DNA from: Pseudonocardia sp. SCN 73-27
Lineage (GTDB): Bacteria > Actinomycetota > Actinomycetes > Mycobacteriales > Pseudonocardiaceae
Direction of reading: 5' to 3'
DNA length: 64,000 bases
NCBI GenBank assembly: GCA_001725415.1
Contig: MEGH01000004.1
Coordinates: 223,377 to 287,376 of the forward strand
The notes beneath the pieces were generated by a model that worked only from the letters and a program-made list of their open reading frames with translations, was not told the DNA's origin and made no database searches. Made by a program: the position numbers and the translations under genes. Of the stretch, positions 33,592 to 42,467 are shown in pieces. How positions within the stretch are numbered: position 1 is the stretch's first letter; each line of letters starts with the position of its first letter.

Positions 33592-35541
33592 ATGGACCCC
33601 CACCAGATCCGGATGACCGCCGACGACGACAGCCTCCGCGAGGCACTCGAGTCGGCCAACATCCCGACCCTGCTGCTGGTGCTCGCCCACCTCACCGGCG
33701 ACCGGGCCTGGCTCGCCGAGCCCTACCTGCCCAGCCGCTCGATCGCCACCGACGACAACGACACCGCCGGCTTCCCCGAGGAGCTGCAGGCACACGTCCG
33801 CCACGAGGCGTTCGAGTTCCTGCGCGCCTGGCGCGACGGCCGCGCGACCCTCGCCGACCCTCCGCCCGTCGATGACGTCGCCGCCCGCGTCGGCATCTCC
33901 TGCGGCGAGGACGTACCACCCGAGTACGACGTCTCCATGGCCGAGGAGGCCGGTCTCGCCGACCGCGACGCCCACTGGACCGCCGAACCCCCCGCCCGCC
34001 GCGACGACCTGCGCATCGTCGTCGTCGGCGCGGGGGAGGGCGGTATCTGCGCCGCGGTCAAGCTCGGCGAGCTCGGCCTGGACTACACCGTCATCGAACG
34101 CCACGACGCCGTCGGCGGCATCTGGCTGGAGAACGGCTATCCCGGCGCCGGCGTCGACACCGCCAGCGCGCTCTACTCCTTCTCCTGGGCGCAGAAACCC
34201 GACTGGTCGCGCTACTTCGCGAAGCAACCCGAGATCCTCGGCTACCTCCAGGACGTCGCCCGCGCCCACGGCATGCTCCCGCACGTCCGGTTCGGCACCG
34301 AGCTCGTCGCCGCCCGCTGGGACGACGACCAGTGCGTCTGGCGGATCGGGGTGCGCCCGGCCGCCGACCCCGACGCCCCCGTCGAGGAGATCGTCGCCGA
34401 CGTGCTCATCAGCGCCGTCGGCCAGCTCAACCGGCCCGCCTACCCGGCGCTGCCCGGCCTCGAACGCTTCGCCGGACCGATGTTCCACTCCGCCCGCTGG
34501 GACGACGGCGTCGACCTCGAGGGCAAGCGGGTCGGCGTCGTCGGCACCGGCGCCAGCGCCATGCAGATCGTCCCGACCATCGCGGGCGTCCCGTCGCGGC
34601 TCACGATCTTCCAACGCTCACCGCAGTGGACCATCCCCAACAACAACTACCACCGCGAGCTCACCCCGCAGACCCGGCTGCTCATGGAACAGGTTCCCTG
34701 GTACGCCTCCTGGTACCGGCTCCGGCTCATGTGGATCTACCAGGACAAACTCCACGCCACCCTGCGCCGCGACCCCGAGTGGGAACACCCCGACCGGGCC
34801 GTCAACGCCATCAACGACCGGCACCGCCGCTTCTTCGTCCAGCACCTGGAGAAGGAGATCGCCGGTCACGAGGACCGGCTCCTGGACAAGGTGCTGCCGA
34901 CCTACCCGCCCTACGGCAAGCGGATGCTCATCGACAACGGCTGGTTCGCCGCCCTGCGCCGCGACGACGTCGACCTCGTCACCGAGAAGGTCGCCGCCGT
35001 CGACGAGAAGGGCGTTGTCCTCGCCGACGGGTCCCGCGTCGACCTCGACGTGCTCGTCATGGCCACCGGCTTCCAGAGCCGCCGCATGCTGTCGCCCATG
35101 GACATCCGCGGTCGCTCCGGACAGTCGCTGCGCGAGATCTGGGGCGACGACGACGCCCACGCCCACCTGGGCATCACCGTCCCCGACTTCCCCAACCTGT
35201 TCCTCGTCTACGGCCCCAACACCAACCTCGGCCACGGCGGCAGCGTCATCTTCCACACCGAGTGCCAGGTCTCCTACATCACGAAGATGCTGGTCAAGAT
35301 GCTCGAGGGCGGCGTCCGGACCGTCGAGGTGCGACCCGAGGTCTGCGACGACTACAACCGCCGCGTCGACGAGGCCCACGCCGAGCTGGTGTGGACCCAC
35401 CCGGGCATGACGAACTGGTACCGCAACGCCGCCGGCCGCGTCGTCACCAACAGCCCCTGGCGGCTCGTCGACTACTGGAGCATGACCCGCGAGCCCGACC
35501 TGTCGGAGTTCGAGACGACCGCGGTCCCCGCAGCCCTGTGA
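33592..35541 (+). CDS. type I Baeyer-Villiger monooxygenase with N-terminal extension (649 aa)
   Basis: FAD motif GAGEGG is at residues 146-151, so about 140 residues precede the usual start of the fold. The Baeyer-Villiger fingerprint FAGPMFHSARW is at residues 293-303. The NADPH motif GTGASA follows around 318. Such enzymes insert oxygen next to a ketone to give an ester or lactone. The length and the long N-terminal extension resemble 4-hydroxyacetophenone monooxygenase (about 640 aa), suggesting an aryl or bulky ketone substrate. It stands alone after the enoyl-CoA hydratase gene. Confidence 0.9.
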   Translation: MDPHQIRMTADDDSLREALESANIPTLLLVLAHLTGDRAWLAEPYLPSRSIATDDNDTAGFPEELQAHVRHEAFEFLRAWRDGRATLADPPPVDDVAARVGISCGEDVPPEYDVSMAEEAGLADRDAHWTAEPPARRDDLRIVVVGAGEGGICAAVKLGELGLDYTVIERHDAVGGIWLENGYPGAGVDTASALYSFSWAQKPDWSRYFAKQPEILGYLQDVARAHGMLPHVRFGTELVAARWDDDQCVWRIGVRPAADPDAPVEEIVADVLISAVGQLNRPAYPALPGLERFAGPMFHSARWDDGVDLEGKRVGVVGTGASAMQIVPTIAGVPSRLTIFQRSPQWTIPNNNYHRELTPQTRLLMEQVPWYASWYRLRLMWIYQDKLHATLRRDPEWEHPDRAVNAINDRHRRFFVQHLEKEIAGHEDRLLDKVLPTYPPYGKRMLIDNGWFAALRRDDVDLVTEKVAAVDEKGVVLADGSRVDLDVLVMATGFQSRRMLSPMDIRGRSGQSLREIWGDDDAHAHLGITVPDFPNLFLVYGPNTNLGHGGSVIFHTECQVSYITKMLVKMLEGGVRTVEVRPEVCDDYNRRVDEAHAELVWTHPGMTNWYRNAAGRVVTNSPWRLVDYWSMTREPDLSEFETTAVPAAL

Positions 35542-35572
35542 GCTGCAGCGACGGTTGCCCCTCACCAGGGCT

Positions 35573-35880
35573 TCAGCAGGGGCGCCAGGTCGTGCCGCCG
35601 GGGGCGTGGCAGCGCGCACCGGTGTAGCCGGGGTACGGATTCGCCGACGAACCGCCGCCGGCCGACGACCCACCGGAGCTCCCGCCGGCGGAACCGCCGC
35701 CCGACCGCTGCTCGACCGCTGCCGGTGCCGGAACCCGACCGGTTCGTCGCGGCATCGCGCTGCGCCTGCGCGCGGGCCTCGGCCTGGCGGGCCGCCTCCG
35801 CCCGGGCAGCGTCGGCACGCGTCGCCTCCGCCGCCTCGGCGTCCTTTTCTCGCCGACCAGCCCGGTTCCGTTACCCGCGC
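35573..35880 (-). pseudogene. frameshifted remnant of an excalibur-type calcium-binding protein
   Basis: On the minus strand the 3' part (35573-35700) encodes a Gly/Ser linker and NPYPGYTGARCHAPGGTTW, the form of a cysteine-bearing excalibur-type C-terminus. Further upstream (about 35735-35865), in another frame, lies an Ala/Glu-rich helix (EAARQAEARAQAQRDAA). A frameshift near 35705-35735 separates them, and no start codon is available in the helix frame before a stop. One frame is open to an ATG at 35980, so a recoded short gene is possible but less likely. This fills most of the 456-bp gap here. Confidence 0.55.
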
Positions 35881-35997
35881 CGGACCGGCCGCTCACCGCC
35901 TGTGGGCGTTCCTCTCTGATCGTCACCGCGCGCAGCCGAGTGGTCACGGATAGCATCCGCGCGTCCCAGATCGAGCACACGGAGGGGGGCGCGTGCG

Positions 35998-37101
35998 GTG
36001 ACGGTGCAGTCGGGGTTCACGAGCGGGATCCACACCAAGCGCGTGCTGGTCGACGTCTCGCACGCGATCGAGCACTACGCGCTCGCGGCGGGCCCGCCCG
36101 AGCAGACGATGGTCGTCGCGATGTTCCAGCGGCTGTCGTACTTCCTGCGCGAGGTCGAGGTCTACCGGCGGATCGCGGCGCGGGGCGTCCGGACCGTCGT
36201 CGGGATCGTCGAGGACCTGCCGCCCGCGCTGCCGCCGGGGATCGACCACGTCCTGCTGCGCGACGACGAGCGGCTCGCGCGGGAGTGGAGTGTCACGGTG
36301 CTCTCGCCCGGGTCGGGGGCGACGTTGGTCGCGACCGACCTCGAGACCGTCTCGGCCGACGCGACGACCCTGGAGAGCGGGCGGCAGTTCCGCGGCGGCT
36401 GGTCGTTCCTGCGCGAGGACGCCTACGCCCAGGCAATGCGGCTGCGCCACGCGCTGGGCCCGCGCCTTCACCCGACGACGGCCGACGGGCTCGACGACGT
36501 GCTGCGCACCGTGACGACGACGCCCGTGCGCGAGGAGGAGCGGCCCGCCGACGCGGCGCTGCACCACCTCGCACAGCGGCTGTCGGGGCGGCTGGCCGAC
36601 GTGGCGTCGCTGCGGGTGCGTCTCGACGCCGCGCCCGGTGGAAGCGGTGTGCGCGATCCGCGCAGCGGGCTGCCCGCCGCGGCGTACCTGGACGGGTGGC
36701 TGCGCGGCGCGGGCAGCGGGACGTTGCCGCTGGGGCTGTTGCTGGTGCGGGTACACGAGATCGCGGCGGTGCGCGCCGAGTTCGGGGTCCGGGCGGAGCT
36801 GGCGGCGTTGCAGCTGGTGGGGGAGCGGCTGCGGTCGCGGCTGTCGGGGCCCGACCGGGCGGTCAGCCTCGGGTCGGGCGACTTCCTGCTCCTGCTGCCG
36901 ACGCGCGGTGGCGGCGAGCTCGACCACCTCTACAAGGCCGTCGCCCACGATCTCGGCGCGGCGCGGGAGCGTTACCCGTTCGTGCCGCTGCGCTCGTCGG
37001 GTGCGGCGACGGTGACCCGGGGCCGGCCGTTGCCGTTGCCGCAGCTGCTGCGGGCGGTGGGGGCGTCGCGGTTGCCGGAGCCTGTCCGCATCGGCGCCTG
37101 A
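35998..37101 (+). CDS. DICT sensory domain protein with degenerate GGDEF domain
   Basis: GTG start after a GGAGGGGGG site; 367 residues. Residues about 10-130 fit the DICT domain (KRVLVDVSHAIEHYALA, VVAMFQRLSYFLREVEVYRR), a sensory module linked to diguanylate cyclases and two-component proteins in cyanobacteria and actinobacteria. Residues about 220-350 look like a GGDEF domain (LLVRVHEIAAVRAEFG ... LQLVGERLRSRL), but the signature is SLGSGDFLLLLP. The loss of GGDEF predicts no cyclase activity, so it may bind nucleotide or act as a scaffold. Confidence 0.75.
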   Translation: MTVQSGFTSGIHTKRVLVDVSHAIEHYALAAGPPEQTMVVAMFQRLSYFLREVEVYRRIAARGVRTVVGIVEDLPPALPPGIDHVLLRDDERLAREWSVTVLSPGSGATLVATDLETVSADATTLESGRQFRGGWSFLREDAYAQAMRLRHALGPRLHPTTADGLDDVLRTVTTTPVREEERPADAALHHLAQRLSGRLADVASLRVRLDAAPGGSGVRDPRSGLPAAAYLDGWLRGAGSGTLPLGLLLVRVHEIAAVRAEFGVRAELAALQLVGERLRSRLSGPDRAVSLGSGDFLLLLPTRGGGELDHLYKAVAHDLGAARERYPFVPLRSSGAATVTRGRPLPLPQLLRAVGASRLPEPVRIGA

Positions 37102-37208
37102 CCCGAGCCGACGGGCGCCGGCAGGAGCACACTGGGACGGGAACGCCGCGTCGAACCGGGCGTGCGCGGGTAGTCCATGTCGCCAGATCGTGACGGGGAG
37201 GCGAGAGC

Positions 37209-37796
37209 GTGCCGGAGATGACGGTCGTGGCGGTGGGAATGGACCCGGCAGGCACCCAGCCGGTGCTGTTGCTGCGGGAGGTGCCGGAGCCGCGCAGGCA
37301 GCTCCCGGTGCTGATCGGGCTCCCGGAGGCGGCGGCGATCGAGCTGCAGCGCCAAGGGGTCGACCCGCCGCGGCCGCAGACCCACGACCTGATCCGCAAC
37401 GTCGTCGCCGCATTCGGCCGGAGCCTGCAGCGGGTGCGGATCACGGCCCTGCGCGACGGCATCTACCACGCGGAGCTGCAGTTCGACGACGACACGAGGG
37501 TGTCGTCGCGACTCACCGACGCGGTCGCCCTCGCCGTGCGCGACGGCATCCCGATCGAGGCGGAGGAGGACGTCCTGGAGGCGGGGGCGGCGCCGGTGCA
37601 GCTGCTCGACCTGACCGGCTCCGACGATCCCGGCGCCGACGCGCCCGAGGCAGAGGACCCCGACGCGCCGCCCGCCTCGGCGGGCGGCGCGATCGACGAG
37701 GCCGCGGAGGTCGAGGAGCTGCGCCGCTTCCTCGACACCGCGACCCCGGACGACTTCGGTGGCGACGACCCCGACCCCGAGAAGGGGAAGTCCTAG
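37209..37796 (+). CDS. bifunctional nuclease (BFN/DUF151) family protein
   Basis: 195 residues. Residues about 1-130 fit the DUF151 domain (PVLIGLPEAAAIELQRQGV, TRPQTHDL-like RPQTHDLIRNVVAAFG, VRITALRDGIYHAELQF and SSRLTDAVALAVRDGIPI). The last 65 residues are acidic and disordered. In actinomycetes such genes commonly lie near the MerR/FtsR region, and their role is unclear. Its TAG overlaps the stop of the convergent NADH dehydrogenase gene in CTAG (37793-37796). Confidence 0.88.
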   Translation: MPEMTVVAVGMDPAGTQPVLLLREVPEPRRQLPVLIGLPEAAAIELQRQGVDPPRPQTHDLIRNVVAAFGRSLQRVRITALRDGIYHAELQFDDDTRVSSRLTDAVALAVRDGIPIEAEEDVLEAGAAPVQLLDLTGSDDPGADAPEAEDPDAPPASAGGAIDEAAEVEELRRFLDTATPDDFGGDDPDPEKGKS

Positions 37797-39181
37797 GTCG
37801 CCGCCTTCTTCGCGACGGCGTCGCGGCCGTCGACGGTCCGGCCGTCGGCGGGGCGGGTCGAGAGCGGCACGGCGTTGCCGCGCACCAGGCCCAGCTGGGC
37901 GACGGGCCGGCGCAGGACGGCGTCGAGCAGCCAGTCGACGACGACCCGGGTCCTGTTGCCGGGCATCGCGATCAGGTGGTAGCCGCGGGTGACGGCGGTC
38001 GCGAGGAGCCCCGACAACGGGATGCCCAACGGGTTGGCGGCGGCGTCGCGGCCGCCCAGCTCGACGACGAACCCGAGATCGTGGTGCGAGTAGGGGCGGG
38101 CCTCGCCGACGCCGAGCGATGCGGCGACGTTGTGGGCGGCGAGCGTGCCCTGGCGCTGCGCGTGCTGCGCGGTCATCGCGGTGAGCTGCCCCGGGCGGGT
38201 GCGGTCGGGGACGGCGGCGATGTCACCGCATGCCACGACGTCGGGGCGGCCGGGGACGCGCAGGTGGTCGTCGACGCAGAGCCGGCCCTTCTCGGTGGCC
38301 AGGTCCAGCCCCTCGACGATGGGGTCGGGCCGCACCCCGACGCACCAGACGACCGTGTGCGTCGGCAGCTCCTCCCCGGTGGTGAGGCGGACGCCCCGGG
38401 AGTGGGCCTCCTCGATCGAGGTGCCCGTCCGCACCTCGACGCCGCGGCCGCGCAGCACCTCGTCGGCGGTCCGCGACAACCGCGTCGACAGCTCCGGCAG
38501 CACACGGGGTGCGAGGTCGAGCAGCAGCCAGCGCACCCGCTGGTCGCGCAGCGACCGGTGGGCGCGGCGGAGCTGGTCGGTGAACAGCACTCCCTGCGCG
38601 GCGACCTCGGTACCGGTGTAGCCCGCGCCGACGACGACGAACGTGCAGCGGGCGTCGCGCTCGGCTGCGTCGTGCGAGGAGGCCGCGAGGTCGAGCTGGC
38701 GGACGATGTGATCGCGCAGGTAGACGGCTTCGGCGATCCCGCGGAACCCGTGCGCGTGCTCGGCCACGCCGGGGATGGGGAGGAGCCTGTTGACGCTGCC
38801 CGCCGCGATGACGAGCCGGTCCCACGTCGTCTCGCCGCGCCCGCCCTCGGGGTCGGTCCAGCCGACGGTGTGCCCGTCGAGGTCGATGGCGTCGACCGTG
38901 CCGAGGACGACGTCAGCCCCCGGCAGCGCGGTCGCGAGCGGTACGGCGACCCGGCGGGGGTCGAGCACACCGGTTGCGACCTCGGGCAGCAGGGGCAGGT
39001 AGAGGAAGTAGTCGGTCGCGCTGATGACGACGACCTCCGCCTGCGGCATCAGCTTCGTCAGCCTCTTCGCGGTGGCGAACCCGGCGAACCCGCCGCCGAT
39101 CACGACGACTCTCGGCCGTCCCCCCGCGCCTCGTCCCCCCGCGCCCAGTCCCCCCGCGGTCACCTGCCCGTCGTCGGTCAT
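37793..39181 (-). CDS. type II NADH:quinone dehydrogenase-like flavoprotein
   Basis: 462 residues. An Ala/Gly-rich 22-residue N-terminus precedes the FAD motif VVVIGGGFAGFATAKRL. The second dinucleotide motif is FVVVGAGYTGTEVAAQG. C-terminal blocks VVACGDIAAVPD and TAQHAQRQGTLAAHNVA are typical of NDH-2. Such enzymes feed electrons from NADH to menaquinone at the membrane face without pumping protons. No transmembrane helix is obvious; membrane binding would be by the amphipathic C-terminus. Confidence 0.88.
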   Translation of the reverse strand: MTDDGQVTAGGLGAGGRGAGGRPRVVVIGGGFAGFATAKRLTKLMPQAEVVVISATDYFLYLPLLPEVATGVLDPRRVAVPLATALPGADVVLGTVDAIDLDGHTVGWTDPEGGRGETTWDRLVIAAGSVNRLLPIPGVAEHAHGFRGIAEAVYLRDHIVRQLDLAASSHDAAERDARCTFVVVGAGYTGTEVAAQGVLFTDQLRRAHRSLRDQRVRWLLLDLAPRVLPELSTRLSRTADEVLRGRGVEVRTGTSIEEAHSRGVRLTTGEELPTHTVVWCVGVRPDPIVEGLDLATEKGRLCVDDHLRVPGRPDVVACGDIAAVPDRTRPGQLTAMTAQHAQRQGTLAAHNVAASLGVGEARPYSHHDLGFVVELGGRDAAANPLGIPLSGLLATAVTRGYHLIAMPGNRTRVVVDWLLDAVLRRPVAQLGLVRGNAVPLSTRPADGRTVDGRDAVAKKAAT

Positions 39182-39392
39182 CCGTCCCCCCGCCTCGCCG
39201 TCGGATCCGCTCGCGGGGACGATGCTGCTGCACTGGGGCGCGGCGCGTCGACCCGTTGGAGGTCCCGGTCGGCGGGCGGCTACCCGGGGCAGGCGCCGGT
39301 CACGCCTGTGCCGGGGACATGATCACGACTCAGCACGTCCCCGACCAACCGGGCACGACCGCGCGGTCCTCCCCAGGACGGGACGGGAGGGG

Positions 39393-40784
39393 TCAGTGGC
39401 CGCAGCCGCCGTGGCCGGTGCCGGCAGTGGTGCCGCCGAGGCCCAGCGGGTCGAGGTCGCGGGGGTCGTCGACGGGCACCCAGCGTCCGTCGACGCACTC
39501 GTAGGTCCACCGCGGCCCGTTCTCGACGAGCTCGTGCAGCGCGGCGACGAGCCGGTCGACGTCGGACGCCGTGGTCCCCAGGCCCAGGCCGGCGCGGACG
39601 GCGCCCTCGGCCCAGCCGGTCAGCCGGTCGACCAGCGGGTGTGCGCAGAACTTGCCGTCGCGCACCGAGATGCCGTGCTCGGCCGACAGGTAGGCGGCGA
39701 CGAGACCCGCCGGGTGGCCGTCGACGACGAAGGTGTGGACGCCGACGCGGTCGGGGGCGTCGTGCCAGATGCGCAGCGGGCGCACGCCGGGGCAGGACTC
39801 GAGCCCGGCGCCGAGCCGGTCGGACAGCGCGCGCTCCTGGGCGACGGCGTCGTCGAAGCAGGCGTCGAGCGCCTCGCAGGCCGCGGCGAGCGCGACGGCG
39901 CCGGGCACGTTGGGAGTGCCGGCCTCGTGGCGGTGCGGGGCGGGGGCCCAGCTGACCTCGGCGGCCGTGCCGGTGCCGGCCGCGGTGACGCGCTGGACCG
40001 CGCCGCCGCCTGCCAGGTACGGGGTGGCCACGTCGAGCCAGTCGCGGCGGCCGACCAGCGCGCCGGAACCGAAGGGCGCGTAGAGCTTGTGCCCGGAGAG
40101 GGCGACGTAGTCGATGCCGGCGGACTCGATGTCGACGCGGCGGTGCGGGGCGAGCTGGGCGGCGTCGACGACGATGCGGGCGCCGGCCTCGTGGGCGATG
40201 CGGGCGATCTCGGCGAGGGGGAGGACCTCCCCGGTGACGTTGGAGGCGCCGGTCACCGCGACCAGCGCGGTGGGGGTGTCGGCGAGGGCGTCGCGCAGGT
40301 CGGTGAGGGTCGCGTCGACGGTGGCGGCGGCGCGCAGGATTCGGTGCGACCCGCCGCGCCAGGCCAGCAGGTTGGCGTGGTGCTCCACGTCGAGGCACAG
40401 CACGGAGCCGGGGACGGCGCCGGCCAGCAGGTTCAGCGCGTCGGTGGTGTTGCGGGTGAAGACGACGACATCGTCGGCGCGGGCCCCGACGAACCGGCCG
40501 ACCGTACGGCGGGCGGCCTCGAGGGCGGCGGTGCACACCTGCGAGGCGTAGCCGGCGCCGCGGTGCACGCTGGCGTGGTAGGGCAGCAGCGCGGCGACGC
40601 GGTCGGCGACGTACTGCAGGGCGGGGGCGCTCGCGGCGAGGTCGAGGTTGGCGTGGGGGACGGTCGTCCCGTCGACCACCGGGACGGGCAGGCCGGCGCC
40701 GAGGACGGCGGGCAGCGTGGCGCCGGTGGCGGCGTCGGTGTCCGCGGGAACGGTCGTACAGGTGGCAGCGAGCTGCGTGGGCAC
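39393..40784 (-). CDS. aminotransferase class V / cysteine desulfurase-like enzyme
   Basis: 463 residues from GTG 40782-40784 (GGAGG 6 bp upstream). PLP Lys is K233 in ALSGHKLYAPFG. D207 and Q210 in VVDAAQLAPH and the HH pair in VEHHANLLAW complete the PLP site. A SufS-like Cys (C380) lies in VRDGKFCAHP. The C-terminus ends in a His/Gly/Cys-rich tail (GTGHGGCGH) that might bind metal. The predicted SAM-type riboswitch upstream suggests a role in sulfur metabolism. Confidence 0.87.
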   Translation of the reverse strand: MPTQLAATCTTVPADTDAATGATLPAVLGAGLPVPVVDGTTVPHANLDLAASAPALQYVADRVAALLPYHASVHRGAGYASQVCTAALEAARRTVGRFVGARADDVVVFTRNTTDALNLLAGAVPGSVLCLDVEHHANLLAWRGGSHRILRAAATVDATLTDLRDALADTPTALVAVTGASNVTGEVLPLAEIARIAHEAGARIVVDAAQLAPHRRVDIESAGIDYVALSGHKLYAPFGSGALVGRRDWLDVATPYLAGGGAVQRVTAAGTGTAAEVSWAPAPHRHEAGTPNVPGAVALAAACEALDACFDDAVAQERALSDRLGAGLESCPGVRPLRIWHDAPDRVGVHTFVVDGHPAGLVAAYLSAEHGISVRDGKFCAHPLVDRLTGWAEGAVRAGLGLGTTASDVDRLVAALHELVENGPRWTYECVDGRWVPVDDPRDLDPLGLGGTTAGTGHGGCGH

Positions 40785-40785
40785 A

Positions 40786-40935
40786 GCGGACCTCCGGGTC
40801 CGGACAGGGACCCGAGGCGTCGTCGGCGGGTCCGCGCTTGCCGTTCGCGAGTGTCGCGACGGCCTGGTCGTCACCCGGAGCACCCCGCCGCGGAGGAGGG
40901 TTGCCGGCCAGCGAGCCGGGGCTTGACGCTGGCGC
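40786..40935 (-). ncRNA. probable SAM-type riboswitch with SD-masking hairpin
   Basis: On the minus strand the leader of the aminotransferase gene holds a conserved-looking aptamer core (roughly 40935-40855) with GGCCGGCAACCCTCC, a short P3-like stem (CTCC...GGGG), GGTGCTCCGGGTGA, and a closing CCAGGCC. The GGCAACC and GGTGCT blocks match SAM-I/IV-type aptamers. Just before the start, GGACC and GGTCC (complement of 40788-40801) form a hairpin overlapping the GGAGG ribosome site. An upstream GGGTCC can instead pair with GGACCC, giving an on/off switch. I cannot tell which SAM class applies. Confidence 0.6.
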
Positions 40936-41030
40936 TCTTGACCTGGCGAGGACTGTAGGCGACCGTCGGCGGCCCGCGCAACAGTGGCGGCCGTCACTGT
41001 GGCGCTGCCGTCGCTGCGGCGGCAGGAGAG

Positions 41031-42194
41031 TCAGAGGCTCGACGCGGGGGCGAGGCGAAGCTCGGGATCGCTGTCGCCCGCCAGGTCGCAGACCATGCGC
41101 CCCAACGCCGTCGCGAACTTGAAACCGTGCCCGGAGAACCCGGCCGCCACGACGAGCGGGCCGTTGCGTTCCACGAGGAACTCGGCGTCCGGTGTGGACA
41201 CGAATGCGCATCGGAACGGGGTCGGCGCGCCCACGTCGAGACCCGGCAGGAACGCCTCGACGTACTCCTGGAGCCGGCTCAGCTGCGTCGGCTCGGGGGC
41301 CGAATCGGTGCGCTCGGGGTCCCACTGCGAGCCGGCGCCGCCGAACCCGACCTTGACCCCCTCGCACGGCACGCCGACGCCGTAGACGCCACCGGGCCAG
41401 CCGTCGTCGGGGCCGGTGTGATGGATGAACGTGGGCCAGCGCAGGTCGGTGGGGACCGACGGGGTGCCTCCCACCAGCGGGAACACCGCCGGCTGCTCCT
41501 CGGTGACCTGCAGCGGCGGAAGCGGCACGAGGTGGCCGACGAGCCCCGCCGTCCACGCCCCGGCCGCGAGGACGACGCGACGGGTCCGGATCGAGCCGCC
41601 CGGCGTGTGGACCTCGGCGAGATCGGTGCCGACGATCTCGATGTGCTCGACGGGCGTCGAGTAGCGGACGGTGGCGCCACGGCCCATCGCGGCGGCCGTC
41701 AGCGCGGCGACGGCTTGGTCGGCGCGCAGCCGCCCGGCCGAGTCGGGCTGGTGCAGGACGGGCCCGTCGAACTGCATGCCCGGCCAGCGTGCGGAGGCCT
41801 CGGCAGGATCGAGCCACTCGTGCCGGATGCCTTGCCCGGCAAGTGTCCTCGCGATGGCGGTGGTGGCGTTCTGGTCGCCGTGGTCGATGCCGCCGGTGAG
41901 GGTGAGCAGCGCCGCCCCGGTCTCCTGCTCGAGCTGACGCCAGCGCCGCAACGACTCCGCGGCGAGCTGGACGTGCAGCGGCGAGGTGTAGCCCTGACGG
42001 AAGACGCGCGCCGCGCCGTGCGGCGAGACGCGCGGATGACACAGCTCCGCCTTCTCCAGGACGACGACGTCGTGGCCGCGGCGGGCCAGCTGCCACGCCG
42101 CTGCGGCGCCGATGACACCGCCGCCGACGACGACCACCTCCACCGACGCGGATCGTCTGCCTGGGCACGGCACCGCATCGGGGAGAAGGGTCAT
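41031..42194 (-). CDS. monomeric sarcosine oxidase/N-methyltryptophan oxidase-like flavoprotein
   Basis: 387 residues with the FAD motif VVVVGGGVIGAAAAWQLARR at residues 20-38. The C-terminal block has RCAFVSTPDAEFLVE, where Cys329 matches the covalent flavin-linking Cys of monomeric sarcosine oxidase, followed by VVAAGFSGHGFKFA. Such enzymes oxidise secondary or N-methyl amines to imines with O2, making H2O2. A GGAGG site, within a 10-bp palindrome (42195-42204), precedes the ATG. It is leftward, next to the riboswitch-controlled aminotransferase gene. Confidence 0.88.
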   Translation of the reverse strand: MTLLPDAVPCPGRRSASVEVVVVGGGVIGAAAAWQLARRGHDVVVLEKAELCHPRVSPHGAARVFRQGYTSPLHVQLAAESLRRWRQLEQETGAALLTLTGGIDHGDQNATTAIARTLAGQGIRHEWLDPAEASARWPGMQFDGPVLHQPDSAGRLRADQAVAALTAAAMGRGATVRYSTPVEHIEIVGTDLAEVHTPGGSIRTRRVVLAAGAWTAGLVGHLVPLPPLQVTEEQPAVFPLVGGTPSVPTDLRWPTFIHHTGPDDGWPGGVYGVGVPCEGVKVGFGGAGSQWDPERTDSAPEPTQLSRLQEYVEAFLPGLDVGAPTPFRCAFVSTPDAEFLVERNGPLVVAAGFSGHGFKFATALGRMVCDLAGDSDPELRLAPASSL

Positions 42195-42467
42195 GGAGGC
42201 CTCCGACTGTCGACGGAACGTGGTGGAGCGGACAGTCGTCGGCCGCGTGTTCAGGGTGCTCGGGGCACCGCGGGACCGTCGAGGGGCACGGCGCGGAATG
42301 ACCGCGGTGGTCGGACCAGTGACCCCGCAACGATCGGAACCGACTCAACAGGGAATGGCCGGCCAAGTCAAGCGTCGTCGCGGACCTCCCCGAAGCGGCC
42401 CTCGGGCGCCATGCACGCCGTCGTCGTGTCGTACGGTCGGCGCAGCCCGCCGAAGGAGTCACCCGCC

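Noticed and set aside
42205-42237. GACTGTC...GACAGTC inverted repeat as an operator of the sarcosine-oxidase-like gene
   Set aside because: Seven-base arms with a 19-base spacer arise easily by chance in GC-rich DNA and have no second copy.
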